In this document: in pieces, positions 46,522 to 55,378 of the stretch | Layout: each line of letters begins with the position of its first letter | How positions within the stretch are numbered: position 1 is the first letter of the stretch | Assembly: GCF_002097715.1 (NCBI RefSeq) | Contig: NZ_CP020738.1 | Span: forward strand, 2,356,001-2,420,000 | DNA length: 64,000 bases | From: Burkholderia ubonensis subsp. mesacidophila | GTDB lineage: Bacteria; Pseudomonadota; Gammaproteobacteria; Burkholderiales; Burkholderiaceae | Direction: 5' to 3' | Notes under the pieces: generated by a model | The model's input: the letters and a program-made list of their open reading frames with translations, nothing else | What the model was told of the DNA's origin: nothing | Databases searched by the model: none | Translations under genes and position numbers: made by a program

Positions 46522-47355
46522 CTACGTGCGCAGCCGGCGCGCGGCGAGATACGCGAGCTGCGCGCGGTTCTGCACGTTGAACAGTTTCTCGAGCGAACGG
46601 ATGTGAAGGCCGACCTTGTGCAGCGACGTGCGCAGCGCGCTCGCGATCTCCTGGTCCGACAGCCCGTGCACGAGCCGGTCGAGCACCGCCTGCTGTTCCT
46701 GGCCGAGCGCGAAGCCGCGCGCGCGCGCGACGCGCGCCTCGAGAAACGGCAGCGCGACGCGATGCACCGCGAGGCTGACCGACAGCGCGCCGCCGATCAC
46801 GCGATCGTCGATCCAGTCGGTGCCGTGCGTCTCGGACGTCACGTTGACCGCGACCCGCAGGTCGAGCCGCGGCGCCGACAGGCTGAAGATCACGCCGCTG
46901 TTCATCGCATGCGCGCGCAGGTGGCCCGCGAGCGCGAGCACCTTGCGATCGCCGTCGCGCCAGGCCGCCGCCTCGATCTCGTCGAGTTGCCACGCAACCG
47001 GAAAGCCGCTCTGGCGCGCTTGCGCGAAACGCGGATCGGCCTCGTAGAGCATGCCCTCGATATACGGCTGCATGAAGGTCGCCGGCGCGAGATCGCGCAG
47101 CACATGCGCGCACAGCATGCGTCGCCCGATCATTTCATAGGCGCCGTAACCGAGCGTGCTGAAACCGATCTGGCTCAAGCGCGCATGGCATTGCGCGAAA
47201 TCGAATGCGCCCGGGTCGGCTTTACCGGCCGCGGATTGCGCAATGGGAAAAACATCCCGGTTCATCGCCTGCCATTCGGCCGAACCCGCGGCAGCGACCG
47301 CCAGGTCGGCCTGCGAGAACCACTCGACGAGTGGCATACCGTCGACACGTGTCAT
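46522..47355 (-). CDS. LuxR-family solo regulator
   Basis: This 277-residue protein has an N-terminal autoinducer-binding-like domain with the conserved DP and W positions in YEADPRFAQARQSGFPVAW. A C-terminal GerE helix-turn-helix follows (VLDRLVHGLSDQEIASALRTSLHKVGLHIRSLEKLFNVQNRAQLAYL). No luxI-type synthase is in the window, so it is a solo. It is divergent from a second LuxR at 47647 and upstream of asnB on the same strand. Confidence 0.85.
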   Translation of the reverse strand: MTRVDGMPLVEWFSQADLAVAAAGSAEWQAMNRDVFPIAQSAAGKADPGAFDFAQCHARLSQIGFSTLGYGAYEMIGRRMLCAHVLRDLAPATFMQPYIEGMLYEADPRFAQARQSGFPVAWQLDEIEAAAWRDGDRKVLALAGHLRAHAMNSGVIFSLSAPRLDLRVAVNVTSETHGTDWIDDRVIGGALSVSLAVHRVALPFLEARVARARGFALGQEQQAVLDRLVHGLSDQEIASALRTSLHKVGLHIRSLEKLFNVQNRAQLAYLAARRLRT

Positions 47356-47646
47356 GAAGAGCCCGTCCCCTGTCCCAATGATGTGAATCCAGAAGCCCCG
47401 ACACGACTTGGTCTGTTCTTTTTTATTACGTTTCTTACATTTCTATTCGTACGCCTGCATGAAACTTTCAGCGCGATTAGTATTACGGCATATTACGCGC
47501 CCGCCACCGTTTTTGTACAATGCCCCCGCGTTTTGTCAGGATGATGATCGGCGCATATAAACATGATGCTTCGATCGCACTGCCGCGGCCGGCCGTTCAC
47601 GATATGGCCCGCCGCGACGGTGCGCGTCGATTCCGAGGGATGACTC

Positions 47647-48543
47647 ATGTCCGATATTGCCTTGCATGAAGAAGCGGTCGCCCCAGGCTTTCAATTTCCT
47701 TCAGATGACGCCACGTATCGCGCCGACGCGCCGCGCGCGCGCCCGGTGCAGGTCGTCTGGTGCGACGACGTGAAGCGCGGCGGCGTCGAGCAGCCGCACG
47801 CGCCGCGGCTCGGCGTCGCGGACACGCTCGCCCACGCGCAAAGCACCGCCGAGCGCCATCGCATCGTGACGTGCCTGCTGCATCTGACCGGTTTCACGAC
47901 GTTCGCGTATTTCGCGCTCGAATTCGCGCAGGAGCGCGTCGAGCGCGTCTATCTCCACGAAGCGTTCACGCCCGCGGCCTATCGCGGCGACTATGTGCGG
48001 CACGGCCATTACGACGTCGATCCGCGCACGCTCGGCGCGCGCATGTGCAACATGCCGATCGTGTGGGACCTGCAGCAGTTGCGCCGGCAGCGCGACGACG
48101 GCGCGCTCGTGCCGTGCGCCGCGCTTGACGGTTTCCTGCAGACGTTGGAGGACGACGGGATGTGCAGCGGCATCATGTATTCGATGGCCGTGCCCGGCAC
48201 GCGGCTGAATGCGTTCATGAGCTTCACCGCGCCGCGCCGCACGCGCGAATGGATCACGCCGGCGACGGTCGAGCAGGCGCTGTCGATCGGGCTGTCGGTG
48301 CACCGGTTCGCATCGCCGCAACTGATCGCGACGTCGCGCGAGCGCATGGTCAACGACCTCACGCCGTTTGAGCAGGAACTGCTGATCGGCATCGCCGAAG
48401 GCGCGTCGGACAAGGAGATCGGCCGACGCCTCGACACCAGCGCGCACAACGTCGACTATCACCTGCGCAAGCTGCGCAAGCGCTTCGGCGTCGCGAACCG
48501 GATCCAGCTCACCTACCTGACGTCGAAGCTCGAACTGATCTGA
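47647..48543 (+). CDS. LuxR-family solo regulator
   Basis: This 298-residue protein has a 50-residue N-terminal extension, then an autoinducer-binding-like domain with YVRHGHYDVDPRTLGARMCNMPIVWDL (the DP and W positions kept). It ends with a GerE HTH (LTPFEQELLIGIAEGASDKEIGRRLDTSAHNVDYHLRKLRKRFGVANRIQLTYL). GAGGG is seven bases before the ATG. The 291-base gap to the divergent LuxR (47356-47646) is AT-richer and has repeated TTACG motifs but no classical lux box that I can see. Confidence 0.87.
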   Translation: MSDIALHEEAVAPGFQFPSDDATYRADAPRARPVQVVWCDDVKRGGVEQPHAPRLGVADTLAHAQSTAERHRIVTCLLHLTGFTTFAYFALEFAQERVERVYLHEAFTPAAYRGDYVRHGHYDVDPRTLGARMCNMPIVWDLQQLRRQRDDGALVPCAALDGFLQTLEDDGMCSGIMYSMAVPGTRLNAFMSFTAPRRTREWITPATVEQALSIGLSVHRFASPQLIATSRERMVNDLTPFEQELLIGIAEGASDKEIGRRLDTSAHNVDYHLRKLRKRFGVANRIQLTYLTSKLELI

Positions 48544-48675
48544 GCCGGACACCGCGGGCGCTTTGCACCGTTTTGCACTGTTTCGCACGCCGTAAACGCG
48601 CATGCCGGCCACGCAGGCCGGCATGCACGGGAAGCGACGCGGTGCCGGGTCCGGCGCCGCATCCGTCAGGCGGTG

Positions 48676-50322
48676 TTACTTGAGCAGCATCATCTGCACG
48701 ACCTTGACGATCACGAGACCGACCGCGATCACGAGGTAGCCGCGCAGCACGCCCATCCAGATCCGCGTCGTCAGCGTCATCACCTGCGGCTCGAGCGTGT
48801 CGAGCGGCGGCATGCGCCACGTGCCGCGCAACGAGCGGTCGACGCCCGGCTCGATCACGCGCTTGTTGCGGCGGATCAGCACCGTCGCGAGATAGCCGAC
48901 GATCGCGAACACGCTGCCGCCCACCAGCACGTCGACGATCGCCTCGCCGCTGATGTCCGGATACATCACCGATGCGGTCAGGATGATCGACAGCATCACC
49001 AGCACCCAGATCACCGCGCCCGTGAAGATGTTGAGCTTCGTCGAGTTGACCCACGGGCCGAGCACCTGCTTGTCGTTGCAGAGCAGCAGCAGGAACACGG
49101 TCGCGCTCGGCAGCAGCACGCCCGCGAGCGTCTGCACCGCTTCCGTCAGCAGGCCGAGCGGGCTGCCCGGAATCAGCACGATCGCGGCGGCGGCGGCCAC
49201 GATGCCGAAGTAGACGAGATAGAAGCCCTTCGCGTCCGACACGTTGCGATGCAGCGAATGGCGGATCTTGAACACGTCGCCGATCGCATACGCGGTCGAC
49301 AGCGACACGGCCGCCGCGCCGATGATGCACGCGTCGAGCAGCGCAACCGCGAACAGCGTCGCGCTCGTACGGCCCGCGTACTTCTCGAGGCCGGCGATGA
49401 TGCCGCCCGCGTCGGTGAAGTTGCCGAACTCCGGACGCCCGCCGAACAGCGCGGAGCTGAAGCCGATCATCGCGACCGCGCCGATCAGCACGAACACGAT
49501 CCCGATCCACAGGTCGGCCTTCTCGTACTTCATGAAGCGCGGCGTGATGCGCTTGTCGATCACGTAGCTCTGCTGGAAGAACAGCTGCCACGGCGCGACC
49601 GTCGTGCCGACGATGCCGATCACGAGCAGCATCACGTCGGAGAGCTTCGCGTGCGCGGGCCAGTTCGGCACGAAGAAATCGCGCGTCATCTGTGCGACCG
49701 GCGGATGGATCGTCACCAGCACCGGCACGAGCAGCAGGCTCAGCAGGCATAGCACCACCGCGAACCGCTCGAAGCGCCTGAAGTCTCCGGTACTGACCGC
49801 CGCCATCGTCAGCGCGGCGGCCACGCACACGCCCGCGACCTTCGGCAGCCCGAAGAAGTCGAGCACGAACGTGATGCCGATGAACTCGGTGACGATCGTC
49901 AGCGCGTTGAGCAGGAACAGGTCGATCACGCTGAACGCGCCCCAGAACTTGCCGAAGCGCTCGAAGATCAGGCGCGCATGGCCGACGCCCGTCACCGCGC
50001 CGAGGCGCAGCACCATTTCCTGGTTCACGTACAGCACGGGAACGAGCAGCAGCAGCGTCCACAGCAGCGTCGTGCCGTAATTCTGGCCCGCTTGCGTGTA
50101 GGTGCCGAATGCACCCGCATCATTGTCGCCGACCATCACGATCAGGCCCGGGCCGAGGATCGCGAGCAGCGTCCGGAAGCGTGCCCACCACGTGCCGCGC
50201 GCGGCAGTGTCGTGATGCGCGATGGTGCCGAGCGCGCCCTTGATGTCGCCCAGATGGGCTTCGTCGAGCACGGCGCTGCGTTCGACGGCGATCGGTGGAG
50301 AAACGTTGGATGGCGTGGACAT
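48676..50322 (-). CDS. NRAMP-family-like divalent cation transporter with atypical metal motifs
   Basis: This 548-residue membrane protein has about eleven helices and clear NRAMP homology (GPGLIVMVGDNDAGAFGTYTQAG at 57-79). The TM1 metal motif DPGN of MntH is DNDAG here, and the TM6 AMPH block is TTVAPWQLFFQQ, so the conserved metal-binding Met and His are absent. These changes resemble NRAMP-related carriers reported to carry Mg2+ or trivalent ions rather than Mn/Fe. A long N-terminal cytoplasmic tail precedes TM1. Two tiny ORFs lie upstream on the same strand (50433-50570, 50652-50729). Start at ATG 50322. Confidence 0.85.
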   Translation of the reverse strand: MSTPSNVSPPIAVERSAVLDEAHLGDIKGALGTIAHHDTAARGTWWARFRTLLAILGPGLIVMVGDNDAGAFGTYTQAGQNYGTTLLWTLLLLVPVLYVNQEMVLRLGAVTGVGHARLIFERFGKFWGAFSVIDLFLLNALTIVTEFIGITFVLDFFGLPKVAGVCVAAALTMAAVSTGDFRRFERFAVVLCLLSLLLVPVLVTIHPPVAQMTRDFFVPNWPAHAKLSDVMLLVIGIVGTTVAPWQLFFQQSYVIDKRITPRFMKYEKADLWIGIVFVLIGAVAMIGFSSALFGGRPEFGNFTDAGGIIAGLEKYAGRTSATLFAVALLDACIIGAAAVSLSTAYAIGDVFKIRHSLHRNVSDAKGFYLVYFGIVAAAAAIVLIPGSPLGLLTEAVQTLAGVLLPSATVFLLLLCNDKQVLGPWVNSTKLNIFTGAVIWVLVMLSIILTASVMYPDISGEAIVDVLVGGSVFAIVGYLATVLIRRNKRVIEPGVDRSLRGTWRMPPLDTLEPQVMTLTTRIWMGVLRGYLVIAVGLVIVKVVQMMLLK

Positions 50323-50432
50323 GATGTGTTCCGTACGACTAATGGTTATTTTTCAAGCGTGTAACCTTGGCATGAGCGTGCGCAGCCGCGTGGCGGCAGC
50401 CGCGCATGCGCATGCCGAGGCGCGCTCGGCTT

Positions 50433-50570
50433 TTAGTGGACTAACGATTTCAGCTGGTTCAGCAGGCGGACGAATACCGTCTGACGTTTTTCGAGCGACA
50501 GCATCGCGTCGTAGTACGGGCGCGATTCGTTCACGTGCGGGAGTTGCGACAGCAGAAGGCCGAAGTTCAT
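50433..50570 (-). CDS. Small 45-codon ORF upstream of the NRAMP-like gene
   Basis: The 45-residue predicted peptide begins MNFGLLLSQLPHVNESRPYY and ends VRLLNQLKSLVH. It has good helix propensity and codon use resembling the neighbours. It precedes the transporter by 110 bases on the same strand and could be co-transcribed. I do not recognise it; either a small membrane-associated partner or a regulatory upstream ORF is possible. Confidence 0.45.
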   Translation of the reverse strand: MNFGLLLSQLPHVNESRPYYDAMLSLEKRQTVFVRLLNQLKSLVH

Positions 50571-50651
50571 GGTCTGGCTCCGTGCGGCGGCAGCGTGCGT
50601 GCCGGCCGCGTCGTGGGCGCGGGGCCAGTCCGGCGCCTGAGCGAAATCAGG

Positions 50652-50729
50652 CTATGCGGCCGGAGTGTCCCTGCGACCCGGATTGAAAGGGGTCTGGCGG
50701 CATAAGGGACAACTGTCACTGTCGTTCAT
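50652..50729 (-). CDS. Tiny CxxC ORF upstream of the NRAMP-like gene
   Basis: A 25-residue peptide, MNDSDSCPLCRQTPFNPGRR followed by five residues, has AGGAG eight bases before its ATG and a CPLC pair. It lies 81 bases upstream of the 45-codon ORF. The CxxC pair suggests metal binding or a leader-peptide role; this is inference. Confidence 0.4.
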   Translation of the reverse strand: MNDSDSCPLCRQTPFNPGRRDTPAA

Positions 50730-51325
50730 GGCGGCTCCTGTTCGGTGTTCCGGAAGAACACGGTTGACCGCCGCCCTGCATGCGGGACACCGCGTGCGCA
50801 GGCCTGCGAAAGGCGTGCGCGAACGCGGCCGCATGCCGGGCGGCGGCGAAACCAGACGGCGCATGCGCGATGGCAGCACGCGTTTCTGGCGCGAATCAGG
50901 GTGCACGTAGGGAGTTACTGCGAAGTACTGCTGCGCGCACCGTTTGCCTCAGTGACAAACGGCGGCGTTGGAAAGGCGCGGACGTTGGTCGCTCAGGCGG
51001 AAAACTCGTTCGAAGATCGACTACTGCAAGCGTCCAAGGCGTTCGCCCCAAGAGTGAAGATGGCGGATTCTATGGACCGCCCGAAACCGAAGTCAACCCC
51101 TTGAATCCCCGTTTTCGGAAAAATATTTCCGGGGCTCGGGCACTGAAAGATTTGTTCCCGAAATGACGCGCCCGAACCTTTCAGCGCGTGCGTATCCCCT
51201 CCCGGCCGCCGGTGCGCATGCGCAACGGTCCGGACGACGGCGCGGGCCGATTGCGCGCGTTGAAATGATCGCGGTGCGTCGACTCGATGCATGTGCAACA
51301 GGTGCAAATTTTGTGTGATTTTTAC
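50730..51325. other. Gene-free divergent control region with inverted repeats
   Basis: About 600 bases without a supportable gene separate the NRAMP-like transcript from the OprB transcript. Seen here: CCGTTTG-N9-CAAACGG (50940-50962), the AT-rich palindrome CGGAAA-AATA-TTTCCG (51116-51131), and CTGAAAG...CTTTCAG (51142-51184 area). These look like protein-binding or RNA-structure elements. Confidence 0.5.
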
Positions 51326-51355
51326 TTGCGCTGCAGCAAACGACGCGACTACAAT
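51326..51355 (+). promoter_or_regulatory. Sigma-70-like promoter of the OprB leader transcript
   Basis: TTGCGC (51326-51331) and TACAAT (51350-51355) are 18 bases apart. Transcription would start near 51362, giving a leader of about 280 bases before the ORF at 51642. Confidence 0.5.
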
Positions 51356-51384
51356 CCGCCGCAATTCAACACAGGAGTCCCTCC

Positions 51385-51447
51385 GTGGACACATGCTCTA
51401 GTTGCAGTTCGATGCCGGTTCAAGCCGGCCAAGCCATCGCGAGATAG
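51385..51447 (+). CDS. Candidate leader peptide with CxxC motif
   Basis: A 20-codon GTG-start frame lies just after the predicted transcription start, with AGGAG seven bases upstream (51373-51377). The peptide begins MDTCSSCSSM, holding CSSC, and stops at TAG 51447. A hairpin GCCGG/CCGGC (51414-51429) is within the frame, and a second perfect hairpin (51511-51530) follows. The layout is that of a regulatory upstream ORF; what it senses is unknown. Confidence 0.4.
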   Translation: MDTCSSCSSMPVQAGQAIAR

Positions 51448-51510
51448 CAGCAGCCCAGGGCATGTCCTTCGCCGCTAGCTCGCATTCGTCGGGTTAGCGC
51501 GCCTCCTTCC

Positions 51511-51530
51511 GAACCGGCCATCGCCGGTTC
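51511..51530 (+). promoter_or_regulatory. Structured leader hairpin before OprB genes
   Basis: Eight-base perfect arms GAACCGGC/GCCGGTTC enclose a four-base loop, in the untranslated leader between the candidate leader peptide and the ORF at 51642. No T-run follows, so it is not an intrinsic terminator by itself. Confidence 0.5.
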
Positions 51531-51641
51531 ATCCGTCGCACGCTCCGTACCGTATCAAACGCCGATCTCAGGCCGCACCGCGCGCGCCCGGGATCCATCA
51601 CGTCGTCCGGCTTCGCCGCCGGACCGGACGGAGGCAACGTC

Positions 51642-51911
51642 ATGTTCTTTCAATCGTTCGCGGTCAGACTCAAGCGGTACGTGCACGTCGCTTGCAACCG
51701 CTCGCTCGTCTCGGCGCTGTCGCCGCTCGCGCATGCCGCCAGCAACTGGCGCGGCAATGCGCTCGTGGACGCGCTGCTCCCGGCTCGCGCCTCCGACTGC
51801 GCGGTGCTCGGCGGGATGGCCTGCGCCGTGGCACTGGTCGCGCTGCTATGCTCGGCGGCGTCGCGCCTCGATTTCGCGCAGGTCTGGCGCGTCAGCGGCT
51901 GGCTGCCGTAA
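51642..51911 (+). CDS. Small single-pass membrane protein
   Basis: This 89-residue protein starts with a basic N-terminus (MFFQSFAVRLKRYVHVACN) and has one strongly hydrophobic segment near 53-72 (CAVLGGMACAVALVALLCSA). GGAGG lies seven bases before the ATG, a strong start signal. It is not recognised as a named family. It is 105 bases before the OprB porin gene in the same transcript direction. Confidence 0.6.
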   Translation: MFFQSFAVRLKRYVHVACNRSLVSALSPLAHAASNWRGNALVDALLPARASDCAVLGGMACAVALVALLCSAASRLDFAQVWRVSGWLP

Positions 51912-52016
51912 AGCATGGCCGCGCGGACGGGCCGCGTGCCGCGCACCGTCCGCGCCCCCTTTGCATCACCGGTTCATTCCATTAGTCACACTAATCAATC
52001 CGTCAATGGAACTCGC

Positions 52017-53504
52017 ATGAAAAACCACCTCGAGCCCACCCTGCGCAAGACCCGTCTCCACGCATGCGCGACACTGCTGCTGTCGCTCGCCGCCGCGCCC
52101 GCGTTCGCGCAATCCGCGTCGCCCGCGCCCGAACCGGCCGCGGGCGCCAGCGATGCCGCCGCCGCGCAAGCGCCGGCCGCCGATGCCGCCGCGCCGGCGC
52201 CCACCGGCTTCTGGGAGCGTTCGAACCTGCTCGGCAACATGGGCGGCCTGCGCGACCTGCTCGGCGATCACGGCGTCACGCTGAACCTGCAGGAGACCAG
52301 CGAATACCTGTACAACACGTCGGGCGGCACCGCACGCGGCGGCGCATACCAGGGGCTCACGCAGTTCGGCCTGAACGTCGACACGAGCAAGGCGATCGGC
52401 CTGCCGGGCGGCACGTTCAACGTGTCCGGACTGCAGATCCACGGCACCAACCTCACGCAGCGCAACCTGCAGACGCTGCAGACCGCGACCGGCATCGAAG
52501 CGAATTCGACCACCCGCCTGTGGGAGCTGTGGTACCAGCAGGCGTTCCTCGACGGCAAGGCCGACGTGAAGATCGGCCAGCAGAGCCTCGACCAGGAATT
52601 CATGGTGAGCCAGTACGCGGCGTCGTTCATGAACGCGACGTTCGGCTGGCCCGTGCTGCCGTCGGCCGACCTGCCGGCGGGCGGCCCCGCGTATCCGCTG
52701 TCGTCGCTCGGCGTGCGGCTGCGCGTGAAACCGTCCGACGCATGGACCGTGATGGGCGGCGTGTTCGACGGCAACCCGGCCGGCCGCTTCGGCGGCGATG
52801 CGCAGCAGCTCAACGCGCACGGCACCAACTTCAACCTGCGCAGCGGCGCGCTGCTGATCGGCGAGGTGCAGTACGCGCTCAACGCGCCGCCGGCCGACCC
52901 GAAAGCGCCGCAGCCGGCCGGCCTGCCGGGCACCTACAAGGTCGGCGTCTGGTATCAGTCGCAGCATTTCGACGACCTGCGCACCGGCACGGACGGCCTG
53001 CCGCTCGCGGATACGGACCACAGCAACGGCATCCCGGTGAGCCATCACGGCAACTACGGGTTCTATGCGGTCGCAGACCAGATGGTGTGGCGCCAGGCGC
53101 CGGACAGCCCGCGCTCGCTGGGTGTGTTCGCGCGCGTGATGGGCGCGCCGGGCGACCGCAACGTCGTCGATCTCGCGGTCAACACGGGCGTCACGCTGAA
53201 GGCGCCGTTCGCGGGCCGCGACAACGACGTCGCCGGCATCGCGGTCGGCTACGCGAAGATCGGCTCGCACGCACGCGCGCTCGACGGTGACATGGGCAGA
53301 TTCCAGACGCCCGGCTATCCGGTGCGCCGCGCGGAGACGGTCGTCGAAGCGACCTACCAGTACCAGGTCACGCCGTGGTGGCAACTGCAGGCGGACCTGC
53401 AGCACTTCTTCCGTCCGTCGGGCGGCGTCCCGAACCCGAGCGCGCCGGGCGCACGCATCGGCGACGAGACGGTCGTCGGCGTACGCACGACGATTACGTT
53501 CTGA
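52017..53504 (+). CDS. OprB-family carbohydrate-selective porin
   Basis: This 495-residue outer-membrane protein has a signal peptide ending APAFAQS (about residue 36), an Ala/Pro-rich linker, then the OprB domain starting GFWERSNLLGNMGGLRDLLGDHGVTLNLQETSEYLYNTSGG. The barrel ends in VGVRTTITF with terminal Phe. OprB porins admit sugars and sometimes cations. It converges with a periplasmic trehalase gene, so sugar (trehalose) uptake is a fair guess; its divergence from the NRAMP-like carrier also allows a cation role. Confidence 0.92.
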   Translation: MKNHLEPTLRKTRLHACATLLLSLAAAPAFAQSASPAPEPAAGASDAAAAQAPAADAAAPAPTGFWERSNLLGNMGGLRDLLGDHGVTLNLQETSEYLYNTSGGTARGGAYQGLTQFGLNVDTSKAIGLPGGTFNVSGLQIHGTNLTQRNLQTLQTATGIEANSTTRLWELWYQQAFLDGKADVKIGQQSLDQEFMVSQYAASFMNATFGWPVLPSADLPAGGPAYPLSSLGVRLRVKPSDAWTVMGGVFDGNPAGRFGGDAQQLNAHGTNFNLRSGALLIGEVQYALNAPPADPKAPQPAGLPGTYKVGVWYQSQHFDDLRTGTDGLPLADTDHSNGIPVSHHGNYGFYAVADQMVWRQAPDSPRSLGVFARVMGAPGDRNVVDLAVNTGVTLKAPFAGRDNDVAGIAVGYAKIGSHARALDGDMGRFQTPGYPVRRAETVVEATYQYQVTPWWQLQADLQHFFRPSGGVPNPSAPGARIGDETVVGVRTTITF

Positions 53505-53512
53505 TGCGGGAA

Positions 53513-53560
53513 AGCCCGGCGGCTTGCACGCCGCCGGGCTGCTCGCCGTTCACGGCGAGC
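53513..53560. terminator. Tandem hairpins between convergent oprB and treA
   Basis: Two perfect stem-loops lie back to back: AGCCCGGCGGC/GCCGCCGGGCT with loop TTGCAC (53513-53540) and GCTCGCCG/CGGCGAGC with loop TTCA (53541-53560). They sit exactly between two convergent stops and probably terminate both transcripts. No strong T-run is present. Confidence 0.65.
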
Positions 53561-53563
53561 GCG

Positions 53564-55249
53564 TCACTCGCCATACAGCCCGAGCAGCTTCAGCATAACG
53601 CCGTTGGTCCAGCCGAAGCCGTCCTGCAGCGGATACTCGCCGCCGCCCCCACCGCCCGCGCCGGCGCCCTCGACCACATATTTCTCGACGAGCTTGCCCT
53701 CGGTCGCATACACGTGCTTCACGCTCGTCAGGAAGCGCGTGCCGATCTCCCTCGCGAGCGCGCGCTCGCCGTAGCGGCGCAGCCCGTCGACCGCGATCCA
53801 CTGCAGCGGCGCCCAGCCGTTCGGCGCATCCCACTGCTGGCCGGTCGTCGCGGTCGTCGTCGCGAGTCCGCCCGGCTGCAGCAATGTCTTGCGCACCTCG
53901 CGGGCCGTCGCCTTCGCGCGCTCCGGCCACGCGACGCCCGCGAACAGCGGATACAGCGCGGCCGCGGTAACCGCATCGCGCGGCTGGCGCAGCTGCCAGT
54001 CGTAATCGCCGTAATAGCCGCGGCGGTTCCACAGGTAATGATTGATCGCCTTCGCGCGCTGCTCCGCGCGTGCGGTGAAATCGGCGACGCACGCAACGTC
54101 GCGCGCGAGCGTGCAGCCCTTCACGATCGTCGTCTCGAGATGGAACATCAGGCTGTTCAGATCGACCGGCACGATCGACGTCGTGCGGATCGTCGCGAGC
54201 GTCCTGCCGTCGCCGAGCCAGCGCGAGCTGTAGTCCCAGCCGCTTTCGGCGCCCGCGCGCAGGTCGCGCCACACCTGGTTCGCCGGGCGGCCCGGCGCCG
54301 CCTGCGCGGTCTGCACGTCCTCGAGATACGACTCGTCGCGCGGCGTGTCGCTCGCATCCCAGTAGCGGTTCAGGATCGCGCCGTCGGGCATCGCGACCAC
54401 GTGGCGCGTCGCGCCGCCGCGCGGCGTCGTGCGCTCGCCCTGCATCCAGTACGCATGCTCGCTGCGCAGCGCGGGCAGGTATTTCTGGTAGACCTTGTCG
54501 CCTTCCGCCTGCGCGGCGAGCGTCACCATGTACGCGAAGAACGGCGGCTGCGAGCGGCTCGCGTAGTACGTGCGGTTGCCGTTCGGCACGTGGCCGACCA
54601 CATCGATCAGGTGAGCGAAATTGTCGAGCATGGCGTCGACGAGATCCTCGCGCCCCGACACCTGCAGGCCGAGCATCGTGAAATAGGTGTCCCAGTAATA
54701 GCCTTCGCGGAACCGCCCGCCCGGCACCACGTACGGCTTCGGCAGCGGAATCAGCGAGCTGTACGGCGGGACCGTCACGCTCGTGCGCGTGAGCTTCGGC
54801 CACAGCCAGTCGATGTGCTCGCGCAGGGTCTGGTTCGGCGGCGGCGTGACGCCCGTGTCGACGGGCGGCGTGAAGTGCTGGCCGGCAAACGCCTTCAGCG
54901 AGAAGCCCGGCTGCGATTGCTGCTGCCGATACAAGCGGACGATCGTCGCGGGATCGGTGTCCGGCGTCGCGTCGACGAAGGTCTTCTGGTCGGGATAGAG
55001 CTGCGCGGTCTGCACCGCGACGAACAGGTCGCCGTACAGCTGGCTCGGCGACGGCAGCACCGCATTCGCTGCCGGCGGTGCGGACTGGACGGCGGCGCTT
55101 GTCGTGGCATGGTGTGCCGCCTGGTTCGCGCTGTCGCCCTGCGCGGCGCAGCCCGCGACGGCGAGATAAGCGACCGCCAGCGCGGTGGCCCAGCGGATGC
55201 GCCGCACGGGCGGCGATGATGCAATCGATGCGGCACGACGTGACGTCAT
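53564..55249 (-). CDS. treA: Periplasmic trehalase
   Basis: This 561-residue GH37 trehalase contains both signatures, [15 protein letters not shown] and [12 protein letters not shown]. The N-terminus has a signal with a possible lipobox VAGC, so it may be a lipoprotein. It ends with a glycine-rich [27 protein letters not shown], typical of TreA. It would split trehalose into two glucoses in the periplasm. The ATG at 55249 has AAGGAGG upstream; in-frame ATGs further 5' lack one. Confidence 0.94.
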   Translation of the reverse strand: MTSRRAASIASSPPVRRIRWATALAVAYLAVAGCAAQGDSANQAAHHATTSAAVQSAPPAANAVLPSPSQLYGDLFVAVQTAQLYPDQKTFVDATPDTDPATIVRLYRQQQSQPGFSLKAFAGQHFTPPVDTGVTPPPNQTLREHIDWLWPKLTRTSVTVPPYSSLIPLPKPYVVPGGRFREGYYWDTYFTMLGLQVSGREDLVDAMLDNFAHLIDVVGHVPNGNRTYYASRSQPPFFAYMVTLAAQAEGDKVYQKYLPALRSEHAYWMQGERTTPRGGATRHVVAMPDGAILNRYWDASDTPRDESYLEDVQTAQAAPGRPANQVWRDLRAGAESGWDYSSRWLGDGRTLATIRTTSIVPVDLNSLMFHLETTIVKGCTLARDVACVADFTARAEQRAKAINHYLWNRRGYYGDYDWQLRQPRDAVTAAALYPLFAGVAWPERAKATAREVRKTLLQPGGLATTTATTGQQWDAPNGWAPLQWIAVDGLRRYGERALAREIGTRFLTSVKHVYATEGKLVEKYVVEGAGAGGGGGGEYPLQDGFGWTNGVMLKLLGLYGE

Positions 55250-55378
55250 GACGTGTCCCCTCCTTGCGATGGTGAGTGGATCGGCACGAGGTCTCGATTC
55301 GCGTGGTGCGCCCGATTCGATGGCCGTCGATCGATGCGCGTCGTTATGTGCGCCCGACTGTCGCACGAAACGCGCGCG

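Noticed and set aside
47356..47646. lux box between the divergent LuxR genes
   Set aside because: No convincing CTGT-N-ACAG palindrome of about 20 bases was found.
51361..51530. Known metal riboswitch (yybP-ykoY or M-box) in the OprB leader
   Set aside because: The conserved loops of those classes are absent; the region instead holds a small ORF and simple hairpins.
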